From Thermoleophilaceae bacterium (lineage in GTDB: Bacteria; Actinomycetota; Thermoleophilia; Solirubrobacterales; Thermoleophilaceae), in contig JACCZP010000338.1 of assembly GCA_013695885.1 (NCBI GenBank), forward strand, positions 1 through 5,874: a DNA stretch of 5,874 nucleotides. The letters run 5' to 3'. The position numbers and the translations under genes were made by a program. The notes beneath the pieces are model-generated. The model was not told the origin of the DNA. It ran no database searches and was given only the letters and a program-made list of their open reading frames with translations. Shown here piece by piece: positions 5,048 through 5,874 of the stretch (the stretch's first letter is position 1; each line of letters opens with the position of its first letter).

Positions 5048-5773
5048 GAGGCCGGACTCGGGCTTGGCCTCCTGGAAGGAGCGCGGCGAGTCGACGATGA
5101 AGGGGTCGACGCGCTCGACGACCTCCTGGAAGCTGAGTGTGCCCTCGAGCGCGCCATCGGTCACGTTCTGGCCGCGGAGCATGCGGATGGCCCCGGCGTG
5201 ACGGCCCTCGACCTGGGCGATCTGGCCGGCGTTGTTCAGCACGGCCTTCGACCCGAGCAGCGGGCCGGCGCCGTTGTAGGCCATCACGCCCGTGTCCTCG
5301 AAGGTCTGGGCGAGCTCCAGGAAGGCGGATTCGCTCCCGAAGGGGAACGTGACCGTCGGCGCGCGGCCCGGCTTGCCACCGAGGGTCTTGACGGCACCGA
5401 TCAGGAAGTCGATGTGCGCGGCCTCGTTCGAGTAGATCTCCTTGGTCAGCTCGCGAGCCTCGCCGCTCAGGTTCACGGCTGAGAGCCCGCGCTTGTAGTA
5501 CTCCGCCTCGAGGTACTCGAGGGTGAGCGCGAAGTTGAGGATCTCGATGTCGCTCTTGCCCGCCTGCCCGGGCGGCGCGTACTGGGTGCCCTGGGCCAGC
5601 GCGCGATTGACGAAGGGACTGACCGCCCCCAGGCCGGAGGCCGCGCCGGCCGCCAGCACACCGCGCATGATGAAGTCGGCGCGTGTCGTGCCGTGGACCT
5701 CGATACCGGCCAGCCGTGGCGGCGCGCTGGGCGGCTCGCCGGGCAGCGGGCGCGATCGTGCGAAGCGCCTCAC
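5045..5773 (-). CDS. Exported ferritin-like domain protein
   Basis: This 242-aa protein has a ferritin-like four-helix domain of the type found in desiccation-related and other exported bacterial proteins (PF13668-like). Candidate di-iron ligands fall in order: E86/E89 in LEYLEAEYY (85-93), E117 and H120 in NEAAH (116-120), E159 in TFEDTG, and E189 and H192 in VEGRH (188-192), so both E-x-x-H motifs are intact. The N-terminus has a 29-residue extension, then TTRADFIMRG (29-38), a hydrophobic Ala/Gly stretch and a possible cleavage site after ALA (58-60). This resembles a Tat signal with one of the two arginines replaced by Ala. The GTG start overlaps the stop of the upstream gene as GTGA, which supports this start; the internal M36 would cut into the signal. 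Export to the cell envelope and iron binding are inferred; no physiological role can be read from the sequence. Confidence 0.85.
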   Translation of the reverse strand: MRRFARSRPLPGEPPSAPPRLAGIEVHGTTRADFIMRGVLAAGAASGLGAVSPFVNRALAQGTQYAPPGQAGKSDIEILNFALTLEYLEAEYYKRGLSAVNLSGEARELTKEIYSNEAAHIDFLIGAVKTLGGKPGRAPTVTFPFGSESAFLELAQTFEDTGVMAYNGAGPLLGSKAVLNNAGQIAQVEGRHAGAIRMLRGQNVTDGALEGTLSFQEVVERVDPFIVDSPRSFQEAKPESGL

Positions 5774-5874
5774 ACGACCACCGGGGTGGAGATGATCATG
5801 CCCTCGGAGCGCTTCAGCGTCTCCTCGATGGTGAACGGACGCGCCATCGGCCCGTCCGGGCTGGCCTTGCGGCC
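5770..5874 (-). CDS. C-terminal end of a probable second ferritin-like protein (partial, runs off the right edge)
   Basis: The last 34 codons of a gene are present, ending in TGA at 5770-5772, and the frame is open to the window edge. The peptide ends ...SEGMIISTPVVV. On its own it is not diagnostic, but it aligns without gaps to the tail of the neighbouring ferritin-like protein from a shared DG onward: FTIEETLKRSEGMIISTP against LSFQEVVERVDPFIVDSP. Identical or similar residues (E, K/E, R, D/E, I, S/T, P) recur at the same spacing. With the GTGA four-base overlap, this suggests a tandem paralogue co-translated with its neighbour, perhaps forming a mixed complex. No catalytic part is visible, so the family call rests on this short alignment. 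Confidence 0.6.
   Translation of the reverse strand, partial: GRKASPDGPMARPFTIEETLKRSEGMIISTPVVV

Noticed and set aside
3622..5100. Very long open frame on the plus strand opposite the reductase and dehydratase genes
   Set aside because: It is antisense to three genes with clear family motifs, its translation is rich in His/Arg/Gly/Ala with no recognisable domain, and long antisense frames are normal in GC-rich coding DNA.

Overview
The window is very GC-rich (by eye about 70% or more) and is read almost entirely from the minus strand. Base composition, GTG starts, a split HadA/HadB-type dehydratase pair, hrcA-dnaJ-prmA adjacency and a secreted ferritin-like protein together suggest an actinomycetote. 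My best guess is the Thermoleophilia (Solirubrobacterales or Gaiellales type), but that placement is inference from gene content, not a phylogeny.

Layout in the direction of transcription (right to left). At the right edge is the C-terminal end of a gene (5770-5874) that overlaps by four bases (GTGA) a complete exported ferritin-like protein (5045-5773). The C-terminal tails of the two proteins align without gaps over about 30 residues, so this looks like a tandem ferritin-like pair. A GC-rich hairpin (5022-5047) covers the stop codon of the second gene. A short gap (4978-5044) may hold a promoter. It is followed by a closely packed series: a beta-hydroxyacid dehydrogenase family reductase (4081-4977), a HadA-like dehydratase subunit (3619-4059), a HadB/MaoC-like dehydratase subunit (3215-3619, stop and start sharing one base), the heat-shock repressor hrcA (2171-3187), the co-chaperone dnaJ (1009-2157) and the ribosomal protein L11 methyltransferase prmA (191-994). 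Gaps between these genes run from a one-base overlap to 27 bases, so all six could be one transcript.

The first 190 bases, beyond prmA, hold no credible gene. They contain a small GC hairpin just past the prmA stop and a pair of 18-bp direct repeats whose core is an 11-bp palindrome, spaced 41 bp apart.

Functionally the window joins three modules: a presumed iron/oxidative or desiccation-related envelope protein pair; a small redox/acyl module (reductase plus two-subunit (R)-specific enoyl-thioester hydratase); and a protein-quality/translation module (HrcA, DnaJ, PrmA). Most of this is ordinary core and semi-core bacterial biology. I see no CRISPR, mobile element, rRNA, tRNA or defence system. 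The points worth a second look are the palindromic repeat pair, the unusual substrate motif of the reductase, the tandem ferritin-like genes, and the lack of a visible CIRCE operator in front of hrcA.
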